Shown: in pieces, positions 53,954-62,712 of the stretch
Layout: each line of letters begins with the position of its first letter
How positions within the stretch are numbered: position 1 is the stretch's first letter
Origin: Amorphoplanes friuliensis DSM 7358
Lineage (GTDB): Bacteria > Actinomycetota > Actinomycetes > Mycobacteriales > Micromonosporaceae
Assembly: GCF_000494755.1 (NCBI RefSeq)
Contig: NC_022657.1
Location: 1,003,501-1,067,500, forward strand
Direction of reading: 5' to 3'
DNA length: 64,000 nucleotides
Made by a program: the position numbers and the translations under genes
Notes under the pieces: model-generated
What the model saw: the letters and a program-made list of their open reading frames with translations, nothing else
The model's database searches: none
What the model was told of the DNA's origin: nothing

Positions 53954-55725
53954 GCACTGCACTGCCCGTGGCCGGCACCCGTGAGGTCCGGCGTTATGCC
54001 CGTGCTCTCTTCCGCCGGCATCCGCGTGCCCTGGCGGCCGCGCTGCTGCTGCACGCGTTCGCGGCGGTCGCCGGTCTGGCCGGGCCCCGCCTGCTCGGCG
54101 ATCTGGTCGAGTCGCTGCAGCACGGTGGCGCGCCCGGCACCGTCGACCGGATCGCCATCACGATCGCGGTGTTCATCGTCGTGCAGGCGGTGCTGGTGCG
54201 GTTCGCGTACGTGGCGTCGGCCCGGCTCGGCGAGCAGGTGCTGGCCGAGCTGCGGGAGGAGTTCGTCGAGCGGGTGCTGGCCATCCCGTTGTCCGTCGTG
54301 GAACGTGCCGGCACCGGCGACCTGCTCACCCGCACCTCCCGCGACGTCGACGCGCTGTCGCGGTGCGTCCGGTTCGCGGTGCCCGAGATCCTGATTGCGA
54401 TGATCACCGCGGTGCTGGCGATCGGCGCGCTGGTGCTGGTCAGCCCGCTGCTCGCGCTGCCGCTGCTGCTCGCCGTGCCGGTCCTGGTCGCGTCCGCCCG
54501 GTGGTACCTGCGTCGTGCCGGCGCCGGCTATTTGCGCCAGAACGCAGCCTATTCGCAGGTGACCGACGGTCTTGCGGAGACGGTCGAGGGTGCGCGGACG
54601 ATCGACGCGCTGCGCCGTCAGCCGGACCGGATCCGGCGCACCGACGCCGACCTGCGGCGCTCCTGGCTGACCGAGCGGTACACGCTGTTTCTCCGGACCG
54701 TCTGGTCGCCGTCGGTGGAGATCGGCTACGTCCTGCCGGTCGTGGGGACGCTGCTCATCGGCGGCTGGTTCTATCTCCACGGCTGGGTCAGCCTCGGCCA
54801 GGTCACCACGGCGGTGATCTACGCACAACTGCTGATCGACCCGATCGACCGCTTCCTCGGCTGGCTGGACGAGCTGCAGGTCGGCGGCGCCTCACTGGCC
54901 CGGCTGCTCGGCGTGCACGAGGTCGGCGAGGCCGCACCGGGGCAGGGACAGACCCCGCGCGGTGCGGGCATGGTCGCCGAGGACGTCCATTTTTCGTACG
55001 TGGCCGGGCGCGAGATCCTGCACGGCATCTCGCTCACGATCGAACCGGGGGAGCGGCTGGCGATCGTCGGCCCGTCCGGTGCGGGCAAGTCGACCCTCGG
55101 CCGTCTGCTCGCCGGTGTGCACGTGCCCGGCCGGGGCTCGATCACCGTCGGCGGTGTGCCGCTCGCGAGTCTGCCGCTGGACCGGCTGCGCACCGAGGTC
55201 GCGCTGGTCAGCCAGGAACACCACGTCTTCCTGGGTACGCTGCGCGACAACGTCGCCATGGTCCGTCCCGAGTCCTCCGACGACGAGATACGCAGCGCCC
55301 TGGCCGCAGTGCACGCCCTGGACTGGGCGGAGGCGCTCCCGGACGGCCTCAGCACCGAGGTCGGTACGGGCGGCACCGGCCTCTCGGCTGCCCAGGAGCA
55401 GCAGGTGGCCTTGGCCCGCCTGGTCCTCGCCGATCCGCACACCCTGGTGCTGGACGAGGCGACCTCCCTGCTCGACCCGCGGGCGGCCCGCGACCTGGAA
55501 CGGTCGCTCGCGGCGGTGCTCAAGGGACGCACGGTCGTCGCGATCGCCCACCGGCTCTTCTCGGCCCACGATGCGGACCGGGTGGCGGTCGTGGAGGACG
55601 GCCGGATCACCGAACTGGGCTCGCACGACCAGCTGGTGGCCGCGGGCGGCTCCTACGCGGCGCTGTGGGCCTCGTGGCACGGCGCCCCGGTCACCGCAGC
55701 TCCACCCCGGGCAGCGCCGGGCTGA
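53950..55725 (+). CDS. ABC exporter half-transporter B, canonical Walker motifs but degenerate signature
   Basis: This 591-residue half-transporter has six membrane helices, then an ATPase domain with Walker A GPSGAGKSTLGRLL (about 374-382), Q-loop VSQEHHVFLGTLRDN, Walker B TLVLDEATSLLD and H-loop AIAHRL. The signature is LSAAQEQQVALARL instead of LSGGQ. Paired with half A, which has a good signature but no Walker motifs, the heterodimer would have exactly one complete ATP site. It abuts the convergent ROK gene with no gap. Confidence 0.9.
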   Translation: MSTALPVAGTREVRRYARALFRRHPRALAAALLLHAFAAVAGLAGPRLLGDLVESLQHGGAPGTVDRIAITIAVFIVVQAVLVRFAYVASARLGEQVLAELREEFVERVLAIPLSVVERAGTGDLLTRTSRDVDALSRCVRFAVPEILIAMITAVLAIGALVLVSPLLALPLLLAVPVLVASARWYLRRAGAGYLRQNAAYSQVTDGLAETVEGARTIDALRRQPDRIRRTDADLRRSWLTERYTLFLRTVWSPSVEIGYVLPVVGTLLIGGWFYLHGWVSLGQVTTAVIYAQLLIDPIDRFLGWLDELQVGGASLARLLGVHEVGEAAPGQGQTPRGAGMVAEDVHFSYVAGREILHGISLTIEPGERLAIVGPSGAGKSTLGRLLAGVHVPGRGSITVGGVPLASLPLDRLRTEVALVSQEHHVFLGTLRDNVAMVRPESSDDEIRSALAAVHALDWAEALPDGLSTEVGTGGTGLSAAQEQQVALARLVLADPHTLVLDEATSLLDPRAARDLERSLAAVLKGRTVVAIAHRLFSAHDADRVAVVEDGRITELGSHDQLVAAGGSYAALWASWHGAPVTAAPPRAAPG

Positions 55726-56904
55726 TCAGACGAGAGGGTCGGCGAGCAGGCGTTCGAAGGCGAGTTCGGCCGCGCCGATCAGTGCCGCGTCCGTGCCGAG
55801 CTCGGGCGTACGCAGGCGCACGTGCTCGCGGCAGGCCGGGAGGGCGACCTCGTTGAGACGGCTGCGGATCTGGGCCGCCGCCACCAGGTAGACGTCGCGC
55901 AGCGTACCGCCGAAGATCACGGCCTCCGGGTTGAAGATGTTGATCAGGTTGCCGACACCGAGGCCGATCCAGTCGCCGACGTGACGGACGGCCTTCTGAG
56001 CGGCCCAGTCGCCGCGCATCGCCGCGTCGACGACACCCAGGACCGCCTCGCGGCCGCTCAGGTGGCCGCGGCCCGCCAGCTCCAGCAGCGCGAACTCGCC
56101 GATCTCGGTCTCCCAGCAGCCGCGCGAACCACAGCTGCACGGCCGGCCGTGCGGGTTGATCACCATGTGGCCGACCTCGCCGCCGTACCCGCCGTGACCG
56201 GTGACGCGGCGGCCGCCGGCAATGATGCCACCACCGACGCCCACGTCGCCGTACAGGTAGATGACGTTGTCCCGGCCGGCCGCGGCGCCACGGCTGTGCT
56301 CGACCAGGGCCGACACGTCCGCGATGTTGCCGACCACCAGCGGGCCGACGTCGCCGATCTCCTCGCTGAGCGCCTCACCGACCGGCTCCTCGACCCAGCC
56401 GATGGTGGGGGCGAGGCGGACCATGCCGTCGGCGCGGCGGACCATGCCGGCCACCGCGACGCCACCACCGACGTAGCGGGCACCGTCCGGGACGTCGAGG
56501 CGCATCTCGTGGATGAAGCCGGCCAGGGGCTGGATCGCGTCGATGACCTGCATGCCGCGGGGGCGCTCGGTCTCGCGGCGGTCCAGGATCTTCCCGCCCA
56601 GCCCGACCCGCGCCGCACGCAGCCGGTCCACCTCGATGGCCAGCGCGTACGCGTACACCTGGGACGACTCGGGCCGGACGACCAGTGATGGTCGCCCGGC
56701 CCTGCGGGTCTGGCGGGGCGGTCGCTCCGTGACCAGCCCGGCGGCGGCCAGTTCGGAGGTCAGTGCCCCGATCGTGCTCCGGTTGAGCCCGAGTTTGGTG
56801 GTGAGCTCGGCCCGGGACGTATCGCCGTGAACGTGCACATAACGCAGAAGCGTGCCCAGGTTGTGCCGGCGAACCTCTTCCTGGCTGGGGCCGGCTCGCA
56901 TCAA
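55726..56904 (-). CDS. ROK-family transcriptional regulator (XylR-like)
   Basis: Residues 1-~75 of this 392-residue protein form a winged helix (HNLGTLLRYVHVHGDTSRAE, LGLNRSTIGALTSELAAAGL). The rest is the ROK sugar-kinase-like fold with GDVGVGGGIIAGG, EVGHMVINPHGRPC and the zinc motif CSCGSRGCWE. It lies seven bases downstream of the permease gene on the same strand, ending a putative sugar-uptake operon that it probably represses in the absence of sugar (inference). Confidence 0.9.
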   Translation of the reverse strand: MMRAGPSQEEVRRHNLGTLLRYVHVHGDTSRAELTTKLGLNRSTIGALTSELAAAGLVTERPPRQTRRAGRPSLVVRPESSQVYAYALAIEVDRLRAARVGLGGKILDRRETERPRGMQVIDAIQPLAGFIHEMRLDVPDGARYVGGGVAVAGMVRRADGMVRLAPTIGWVEEPVGEALSEEIGDVGPLVVGNIADVSALVEHSRGAAAGRDNVIYLYGDVGVGGGIIAGGRRVTGHGGYGGEVGHMVINPHGRPCSCGSRGCWETEIGEFALLELAGRGHLSGREAVLGVVDAAMRGDWAAQKAVRHVGDWIGLGVGNLINIFNPEAVIFGGTLRDVYLVAAAQIRSRLNEVALPACREHVRLRTPELGTDAALIGAAELAFERLLADPLV

Positions 56905-56911
56905 CCCTCGC

Positions 56912-58168
56912 TCATCTGTTTCCGGTGGCTGCCGCTCTGCGGCGCGACAGGGCGTCGACGCTGGCGGCCAGCAGCAGGATAAGGCCGGTGACGACGAACT
57001 TGGTGCCCGCGCTGTATCCCATCAGGCCCATACCGTTGTCGATGACGGCGATGACCGCGCCGCCGATGACCGCGTCCAGGACACGGCCCTTGCCGCCGAA
57101 GAGGCTCGTACCGCCGATGACGGCCGCGCCGACCGCGTAGAGCAGCACGTTGCTGCCGCCCGAGTTCGGGTCGACGGAGTTCGCGCGGCTCGCGGCGATG
57201 ATGCCGCCGATCGACGCCATGAACGACCCGATGACGAACACCGAGATGCGGATCCGGTCCACCGGGATACCCGCGCGGCGGGCCGCTTCCTTGTTGCCGC
57301 CGACCGCGTACACGTGCCGGCCGTACGTGGTCCGGCCCAGCACGAAGGTCCAGAGGATCAGGAAGACCGCGATGATCGGCGCCACGATCGGCACACCCTT
57401 GACCGAGCCGCTGATCAGCGGGTTGATGCTGCGCTCGGTGGTCAGCACGGCGACCGCGGCCAGCAGGAGCACGGCGAGCGCGGCGATCCGCGCCAGCACG
57501 ATGCCCATCGGCTCGGTGACCAGGCCGCGGACCGCGCGGCCCCGGACCTTCGCGAACTGCAGACCGGCGTACACGGCCACGGCCGCGATCGCGATGGTCC
57601 AGCTGACGACCACCGACATGTTCCTGTTGGCCAGCGACAGCACGAAGGTGTCGCGGATCGAGATGTTCTTACCACCGCTGAGCAGCACGAGCAGGATGCC
57701 CTGGAAGGCCAGGAAGGCGGCCAGCGTCACGACGAAGGACGGGATGCCGATCTTCGAGACCAGGAAGCCCAGCACGAAGCCGATGACCAGCCCGGTGACC
57801 AGGGCGGTCGGGATCGCGGAACTCCAGTGCCAGCCGTGGTTGGTCAGCAGGATCGCCATGACCGCGCCGCAGACACCGCTGGCGAAGCCCGCCGACAGGT
57901 CGATCTCGCCCAGCAGCAGGACGAAGACCAGGCCCATCGCGATGAAGATGACGGCCGCACCCTGCGAGAACAGGTTGGCGAAGTTGACCGCGCTGAAGAA
58001 GGTCGGGCGGGCGATGCCGAAGATCAGGCAGAGCACGATCAGGCCCAGGATGGCCGGCAGGCTGCCGATGTCGCCACCGCGTACGCGACCCCAGTAGTCG
58101 TGCAGGTGGCTGGCGACTGTCGGCTTGACCACCTGGACGCCGGCGTTCGATGTGGTCGTGGTCGTCAT
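56912..58168 (-). CDS. Sugar ABC transporter permease (XylH/RbsC family)
   Basis: The 418-residue protein has about 10-11 hydrophobic helices and the RbsC/XylH pattern (VLLLGEIDLSAGFASGVCGA, GRTTYGRHVYAVGGNKEAAR, RAGIPVDRIRISVFVIGS, GGTSLFGGKGRVLDAVIGGA). The length and N-terminus fit the XylH type. ATG 58168 overlaps the ATPase stop by four bases. Confidence 0.92.
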   Translation of the reverse strand: MTTTTTSNAGVQVVKPTVASHLHDYWGRVRGGDIGSLPAILGLIVLCLIFGIARPTFFSAVNFANLFSQGAAVIFIAMGLVFVLLLGEIDLSAGFASGVCGAVMAILLTNHGWHWSSAIPTALVTGLVIGFVLGFLVSKIGIPSFVVTLAAFLAFQGILLVLLSGGKNISIRDTFVLSLANRNMSVVVSWTIAIAAVAVYAGLQFAKVRGRAVRGLVTEPMGIVLARIAALAVLLLAAVAVLTTERSINPLISGSVKGVPIVAPIIAVFLILWTFVLGRTTYGRHVYAVGGNKEAARRAGIPVDRIRISVFVIGSFMASIGGIIAASRANSVDPNSGGSNVLLYAVGAAVIGGTSLFGGKGRVLDAVIGGAVIAVIDNGMGLMGYSAGTKFVVTGLILLLAASVDALSRRRAAATGNR

Positions 58169-58980
58169 TGGTCGGCTCCCGGAGGCGTGATGTCGATGAA
58201 GCCGGACGCCGCCGCCGGCTTCTCGGGTGGCAGGCCGAGGTTGCCGCTGCGCCCTGAGGTGATGAGTTCGACGATCTGGGAGTGGGTGACGTCGCTGGTT
58301 TTGACCTGGGCGGCGGTGCGGCCGAGGTAGAGGGCGGCGACGCGGTCGGAGACGGCGAAGACGTCGTTCATGTTGTGGGAGATCAGGACGACGCCGAGGC
58401 CGTTGTCGGCGAGGCGGCGGACGAGTTCGAGGACTTGTGCGGTTTGGGCGACGCCGAGGGCTGCGGTGGGTTCGTCGAGGATGACGACGCGGCTGTTCCA
58501 GAGGACGGCTTTGGCGATGGCGACGGTTTGTCGTTGTCCGCCGGAGAGGCTGGCGACGAGTTGGCGCAGGGATTTGACGGTGCGGACGGAGAGGCTGGCG
58601 AGGGTGTCGCCGGCCATTTGTTCCATGGTGGGTTCGTCGAGGACCAGGCCGCGGACTTTTTCGCGGCCGAGGAACATGTTCTGGACGATGTCGAGGTTGT
58701 CGCAGAGGGCGAGGTCCTGGTAGACGACTTCGATGCCGAGGGCGGCGGCGTCGCGGGGGGTGTGGATGGCGACCTGGTTGCCGTCGAAGGTGACGGAGCC
58801 GGAGTCGATGGTGTAGATGCCGCTGACGCATTTGACCAGGGTGGATTTGCCGGCGCCGTTGTCGCCGACCAGCGCGGTGACCTCGCCGGGATAGACGCTC
58901 AGTCCGACATCGTGCAGGACCTGAACGGGACCGAAGCTCTTGTCGATCCCGCGCAACTCCAGGAGAGGTGTCGCGGCCAC
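58165..58980 (-). CDS. Sugar ABC transporter ATP-binding protein, single-domain
   Basis: The 271-residue ATPase has Walker A GDNGAGKSTLVKCV, Q-loop VVYQDLALCDNLDIVQNMFL, signature LSGGQRQTVAIAKAVL, Walker B VVILDEPTAALGVAQT and H-loop LISHNMNDVF. Only one ATPase domain is present, as in FrcA-type importers, rather than the fused double domain of RbsA/XylG. GTG 58980 follows GGAGAA. The middle ~600 bases favour GAA, AAA and CAA codons, unlike both ends and the neighbouring genes. Confidence 0.9.
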   Translation of the reverse strand: MAATPLLELRGIDKSFGPVQVLHDVGLSVYPGEVTALVGDNGAGKSTLVKCVSGIYTIDSGSVTFDGNQVAIHTPRDAAALGIEVVYQDLALCDNLDIVQNMFLGREKVRGLVLDEPTMEQMAGDTLASLSVRTVKSLRQLVASLSGGQRQTVAIAKAVLWNSRVVILDEPTAALGVAQTAQVLELVRRLADNGLGVVLISHNMNDVFAVSDRVAALYLGRTAAQVKTSDVTHSQIVELITSGRSGNLGLPPEKPAAASGFIDITPPGADQ

Positions 58981-59058
58981 GGGTGTTTCTCCTTCACTCG
59001 ATGCGGCGCCGCCCACGCCCGGCCAGGCATGAGCGGCGCCGTCGTGCCCGAGAGGGTG

Positions 59059-60156
59059 TCAGCTGACGCCGTTGTCCGTGCAGAGCTTGGCGAAGTCGCC
59101 GGTGCACAGCTGATCCTTGGTGACGAAGCCGTCGGCGACCACGTCCTTGACGCTGTCCTTGTAGATCGCCTTCGGGGTCAGCAGCACCGACGGCACGGAG
59201 GTGTTGGACTCCGGGTCGGTGATGCTCTGCGAAACGTCCTTCTTCTCGCCCTTCGCCAGCGAGATGGCGAGGTCCGCAGCCGCGTCGGCCTCCTGCTTGA
59301 TGGCCTTGTAGACCGTCATGCACTGGTCACCCGCGAGGATGTTCTGCAGGCCCTGCACGGTGGCGTCCTGGCCGGTGACCGGGACCTTGCCGTTGAGGCT
59401 CTGCTTCTTGAGCACCGAGATGACCGCGTTGCCCAGGCCGTCGTTGGCCGCGAGCACACCCTTGATGTCCTTCTTCTCGGTCAGCATCTGCTCGAAGATG
59501 GTGCCGCCCTGCGCGTTGTCCCAGTCGGGTACGGACTGGTCCGGGCCCTTGACGTAGTCACCCGAGTCGTACTTCGGCTTGAGGACCGAGTCGTAGCCCT
59601 CCTTGAACAGGGTGGCGTTGTTGTCGGTCGGCGAGCCGTTGAGCTCGGCCACGACAGGCTTGGTCGCCTTCATGTCGGTGAGGCACTTGACGAGGCCCTC
59701 GCCCTGAAGCTTGCCGACGGCCACGTTGTCGAAGCTGACGTAGTAGTTCGCGCCGCCGTTGAGCGTGAGCCGGTCGTAGTCGATCGTCGCGATGCCGGCT
59801 GCCTTGGCCTTGTCGAGGACCGCCTTGCCCGTACCGGAGTCCAGGTTGACGATCATCAGCACCTTGACGCCGCTGGAGATCATGCCGTCCGCGATGGTCT
59901 GGAACTGGCTCTTGTCACCCTGGGCGTTCTGGATGTCGACCGCCACACCGGCCGCGTCGAACGCCGCCTTCAGGAACTTGGGGTCGTCGGAGCCCCATCG
60001 CTGGGAGCTGGCGGTGTCCGGCAGGATGACGCCCACCTTGCCAACGGACGAGCCGCTGCTGCTGCCGGAGTCGGTTCCGCTGTCGTCACCGCATGCAGTC
60101 ATGCTGCTGGTGGCCAGCAGGCCCACCGCGGCAAGGGCGAACATTCCCTTACGCAT
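59059..60156 (-). CDS. Sugar-binding lipoprotein, XylF-like (probably xylose)
   Basis: The 365-residue precursor has lipobox MTAC with cysteine 22. The mature protein is a type I periplasmic-binding protein with VGVILPDTASSQRWGSDDPK, YDRLTLNGGANYYVSFDNVA, VGKLQGEGLV and VLAANDGLGNAVISVLKKQ. The YDR...SFDN...VG...Q arrangement is typical of XylF, so xylose or a related pentose is the likely ligand. First gene of the operon with ATPase, permease and ROK regulator. Confidence 0.9.
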   Translation of the reverse strand: MRKGMFALAAVGLLATSSMTACGDDSGTDSGSSSGSSVGKVGVILPDTASSQRWGSDDPKFLKAAFDAAGVAVDIQNAQGDKSQFQTIADGMISSGVKVLMIVNLDSGTGKAVLDKAKAAGIATIDYDRLTLNGGANYYVSFDNVAVGKLQGEGLVKCLTDMKATKPVVAELNGSPTDNNATLFKEGYDSVLKPKYDSGDYVKGPDQSVPDWDNAQGGTIFEQMLTEKKDIKGVLAANDGLGNAVISVLKKQSLNGKVPVTGQDATVQGLQNILAGDQCMTVYKAIKQEADAAADLAISLAKGEKKDVSQSITDPESNTSVPSVLLTPKAIYKDSVKDVVADGFVTKDQLCTGDFAKLCTDNGVS

Positions 60157-60431
60157 TCCTCGAGTCCTCTCGGATCAAATCCGGACCTAGCGTCGGATGT
60201 GGTGTGCGCTGCCGGGAACGTCGCGGACCTCGGTGCTGACGGGCAACGTATTCCCGGTCCGGGGCGTGGCACAACGGGCCTGATCGCTAGCTGCGGAAGC
60301 CCGCCGGACGAGTCGCCCCACACCGTGACGCTAGGTCACTTCGAGCTTCCGATTTGCCGGATCTCGGGAGAAAGGTCACAGAGGTTTGTCACGGTGTCAT
60401 AACGGAGGGTGGCGAAGGCGGGTATCAAGCT
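60157..60431. other. Upstream region of the xylose-type operon
   Basis: This 275-base gap carries the promoter of the minus-strand sugar operon. No hexamers stand out. The DNA directly before the lipoprotein gene (CGAGTCCTCTCGGATCAAAT read on the plus strand) contains an AGGA-type Shine-Dalgarno on the minus strand. I see no clear ROK operator palindrome. Confidence 0.4.
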
Positions 60432-60920
60432 CTATGTCCGGATCCTCGCCGACGACGCATCGGTCAGCCGGATCAGATCGGCCGGCGCCAGCGACACCTG
60501 CAGGCCCCGGCGCCCGGCCGACACGTACATCCGGTCGAGGCCGGCCGCCGAGTCGTCGACGACCGTGGGCAGGCGTTTGCGCTGGCCCAGCGGGCTGATG
60601 CCACCCCGGACGTACCCGCTGCTGCGTTCGGCGGCCGCCCGGTCGGCCAGGCCCGCACGCTTGCCGCCCGTGGCCGCGGCGAGGGCCTTGAGGTCCAGCT
60701 CGCCGGTCACCGGGACCACGGCGACGGTGAGGACACCGTCGACCTCGGCGATCAACGTCTTGAACAGCACCGCCGGATCCACCCCCAGCGCCTCGGCGAC
60801 CAGCGCGCCGTAGTTCGGGGCGTCCGGGGAGGCGTCGTACGGATGCAGCTCGTGCGCCACCCCCTGCGCGGTGAGCAGCACGGTGGCCGGTGTGCCGGCA
60901 GCCTTCTTCGCCACGATCAA
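60432..60920 (-). CDS. ybaK: YbaK/EbsC-type Cys-tRNA(Pro) deacylase
   Basis: The 162-residue protein clears mischarged Cys-tRNA(Pro). It has the YbaK core with VDPAVLFKTLIAEVDG (catalytic lysine region), VTGELDLKALAAATGGKRAG and GGISPLGQRKRLPTVVDDSA. Length and motifs are standard. It lies five bases after the methyltransferase gene on the same strand. Confidence 0.9.
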   Translation of the reverse strand: MIVAKKAAGTPATVLLTAQGVAHELHPYDASPDAPNYGALVAEALGVDPAVLFKTLIAEVDGVLTVAVVPVTGELDLKALAAATGGKRAGLADRAAAERSSGYVRGGISPLGQRKRLPTVVDDSAAGLDRMYVSAGRRGLQVSLAPADLIRLTDASSARIRT

Positions 60921-60925
60921 GCAGG

Positions 60926-62092
60926 CTAGCGGCAGAGCAGCACCGTCGGCGCGCCAGCCACCCGGGTCAGCACCAGGGACGCCCCGGCGCTGCCGCTGAG
61001 TCGCAGATCCCGGCGCAGCTGCTCGGGCTCGAGCGCCGACCCGCGCTTGCGGATCTCCAGCCGCCCGACACCACGCTCACGCAGCAGGATCCGCAGCCGT
61101 TTGAGCGAGAACGGCAGCACGTCAGTGATCTCCAGCCGCCGTCCGAACACGGTGTCGGCCGGGGTGTCCGTGTAGACGTACGCGATCTCGGGGTCGGCGA
61201 TCCGCCCCCCGATCGACGCGGCGAACTCGGCCACCAGATGCGACCGGACCACCGCCGGATCGGGGTCGTAGAGATAGGCGCCGACCGGGCCGACCGGCGC
61301 GGCCTCGACACCCGACCCGGTCAGCTCGGCACCCGAGGGCAGAAGGATCGCCCGCCGAGCAAATTCCGCGAGCGGTCCGCACCAGAACGCGGCCTCGACC
61401 AGATCGCCGTCGACGCTGACCCACTCGCCCTCGGCGCCCGGTGGCAGCAGGGCGTGGTCGATGCCGGGGGCCAGCTTGAGCACCGTGCGCGGCACCCGGC
61501 CGGGCAGGGCGGAGATGAAGTCCCACGGCGGGGACCAAGAGCGTGGGTCCATCAGCCGGCCGCGTCCCGCCCGCCGGCGTGCCGGATCGGCGAAAACCGC
61601 GTCGAACTGCTCCACCGGCACACTCGTCGCGTCCGCGCATTCCACGGTCACGAGGTGGGCCAGTCCCGCCGCTTCGGCGTTGGCGGAGGCGAGGGCGGCG
61701 GTGAGGGGATCGGCGTCCACGGCGTACACCTTGATGCCCTGACGGGCGGCGGCCAGGGCGTCGGAGCCGAGCCCGCAGCCGAGGTCGGCGAGAGTTTCGA
61801 CACCGGCCGCGCGCAGGCGTGCGGCCCGGCGGTCGGCGACCACCGCCCGCGTCGCCTGCTCCAGCCCCGCGCGGGTGAAAACCATCGAGGCGCCGGCCGC
61901 GCCGAACTTCGCCGCCGCGCGTATCCGCAGGTCGGCCTGGGTGAGAGCGGCGGAGGCCAGAGCCGGGGGAACACCCCGGGAACGCAGGGCGGTCGCAGCG
62001 GCCAGCGGGTCACCCCCGGCGACCTCGGCGGCGGCCGCCAGTGCGGCAGACCCCTCATCGGTACGCAGGGCGGCGAGCAGTTCGAGGTCCAC
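60926..62092 (-). CDS. THUMP-like-domain class I methyltransferase
   Basis: In this 388-residue protein the N-terminal ~95 residues are helical. The SAM-binding core has TLADLGCGLGSDALAAARQG, VYAVDADPLTAALASANAEA and the FADPARR motif. The C-terminal ~100 residues match the THUMP-like domain of actinobacterial methyltransferases (LRERGVGRLEIRKRGSALEP). The substrate is probably RNA but undefined. It is divergent from groES, with CIRCE elements between. Confidence 0.85.
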   Translation of the reverse strand: MDLELLAALRTDEGSAALAAAAEVAGGDPLAAATALRSRGVPPALASAALTQADLRIRAAAKFGAAGASMVFTRAGLEQATRAVVADRRAARLRAAGVETLADLGCGLGSDALAAARQGIKVYAVDADPLTAALASANAEAAGLAHLVTVECADATSVPVEQFDAVFADPARRRAGRGRLMDPRSWSPPWDFISALPGRVPRTVLKLAPGIDHALLPPGAEGEWVSVDGDLVEAAFWCGPLAEFARRAILLPSGAELTGSGVEAAPVGPVGAYLYDPDPAVVRSHLVAEFAASIGGRIADPEIAYVYTDTPADTVFGRRLEITDVLPFSLKRLRILLRERGVGRLEIRKRGSALEPEQLRRDLRLSGSAGASLVLTRVAGAPTVLLCR

Positions 62093-62121
62093 GGTGAGTC
62101 ATTCTGCTAGGAGCTGACGTG

Positions 62122-62148
62122 TTGGCACTCTGGTTGACGGAGTGCTAG
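62122..62148. promoter_or_regulatory. CIRCE element 1 (HrcA operator)
   Basis: TTGGCACTC-N9-GAGTGCTAG matches the CIRCE consensus TTAGCACTC-N9-GAGTGCTAA with two substitutions. The -35 hexamer of the groES promoter (TTGACG) lies inside the nine-base spacer and right arm, so HrcA binding would block RNA polymerase directly. Confidence 0.93.
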
Positions 62149-62160
62149 TTCCGGCATAAT
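62134..62160 (+). promoter_or_regulatory. groES promoter
   Basis: TTGACG (62134-62139) and CATAAT (62155-62160) are spaced 15 bases apart, somewhat short but otherwise a good housekeeping promoter. It lies between and partly within the two CIRCE elements, with a predicted start near 62167 inside CIRCE 2. Confidence 0.7.
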
Positions 62161-62166
62161 CTCCGA

Positions 62167-62193
62167 TTAGCACTCTCAACCTGAGGGTGCCAG
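62167..62193. promoter_or_regulatory. CIRCE element 2 (HrcA operator)
   Basis: TTAGCACTC-N9-GGGTGCCAG has a perfect left arm and a right arm with three mismatches. It lies at the predicted transcription start, so it would be in the leader DNA. Two CIRCE copies before groES are known in other actinobacteria. Confidence 0.88.
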
Positions 62194-62330
62194 CGTGCTC
62201 CCCTTGCGGGGACGTGCGCTTGCGCCAGGCGGACCGGCACCCGCGACGACGGCCCCGCCCGGTGGCATGAGGCATCAGCCCGGCCTGTCCACTGGCCGGC
62301 GACAACACCTGTACCCAGGAGGGTATGCCC

Positions 62331-62639
62331 GTGACTACCGCGACAAAGGTTGCGATCAAGCCGCTCGAGGACCGCATCGTGGTCCAGGCGAACGAGGCCG
62401 AGACCACGACGGCGTCGGGCATCGTGATCCCCGACACCGCCAAGGAGAAGCCGCAGGAGGGCACCGTCCTCGCTGTGGGCCCCGGCCGGATCGACGACAA
62501 GGGCAACCGCGTCCCGATCGACGTGCAGGTCGGCGACACCGTCCTGTACTCGAAGTACGGCGGCACCGAGGTCAAGTACGCCGGCGAGGAGTACCTGGTG
62601 CTCTCCGCCCGTGACGTCCTCGCGGTCATCGAGAAGTAG
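62331..62639 (+). CDS. groS: Co-chaperonin GroES
   Basis: GroES caps the GroEL folding chamber. The 102-residue protein reads [20 protein letters not shown], with the mobile loop [20 protein letters not shown] and [21 protein letters not shown] chose GTG 62331 because AGGAGG (62317-62322) lies eight bases before it; ATG 62325 would be only two bases from the Shine-Dalgarno. Regulated by the two CIRCE elements. Confidence 0.96.
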   Translation: MTTATKVAIKPLEDRIVVQANEAETTTASGIVIPDTAKEKPQEGTVLAVGPGRIDDKGNRVPIDVQVGDTVLYSKYGGTEVKYAGEEYLVLSARDVLAVIEK

Positions 62640-62659
62640 ACCTGATCTGACAGTGCTGA

Positions 62660-62690
62660 GCGCCCTGGCCCGGCTTCCGGTCCAGGGCGC
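62660..62690 (+). promoter_or_regulatory. Hairpin between groES and groEL
   Basis: GCGCCCTGG (62660-62668) pairs with CCAGGGCGC (62682-62690) around an inner CCGG/CCGG stem. No T-run follows. Such hairpins may stabilise or process the groESL transcript and tune the ratio of the two products. Confidence 0.5.
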
Positions 62691-62712
62691 CGGTGCGTTG
62701 AAGGGACCATAA

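Noticed and set aside
58282..60402. Open frame of about 700 codons antisense to the sugar ABC genes
   Set aside because: It is the complement of real ATPase and lipoprotein genes; the Asp/Glu/Val-rich translation is a shadow of the opposite strand.
62325..62639. ATG 62325 as groES start
   Set aside because: Only two bases separate it from AGGAGG; GTG 62331 has normal spacing.
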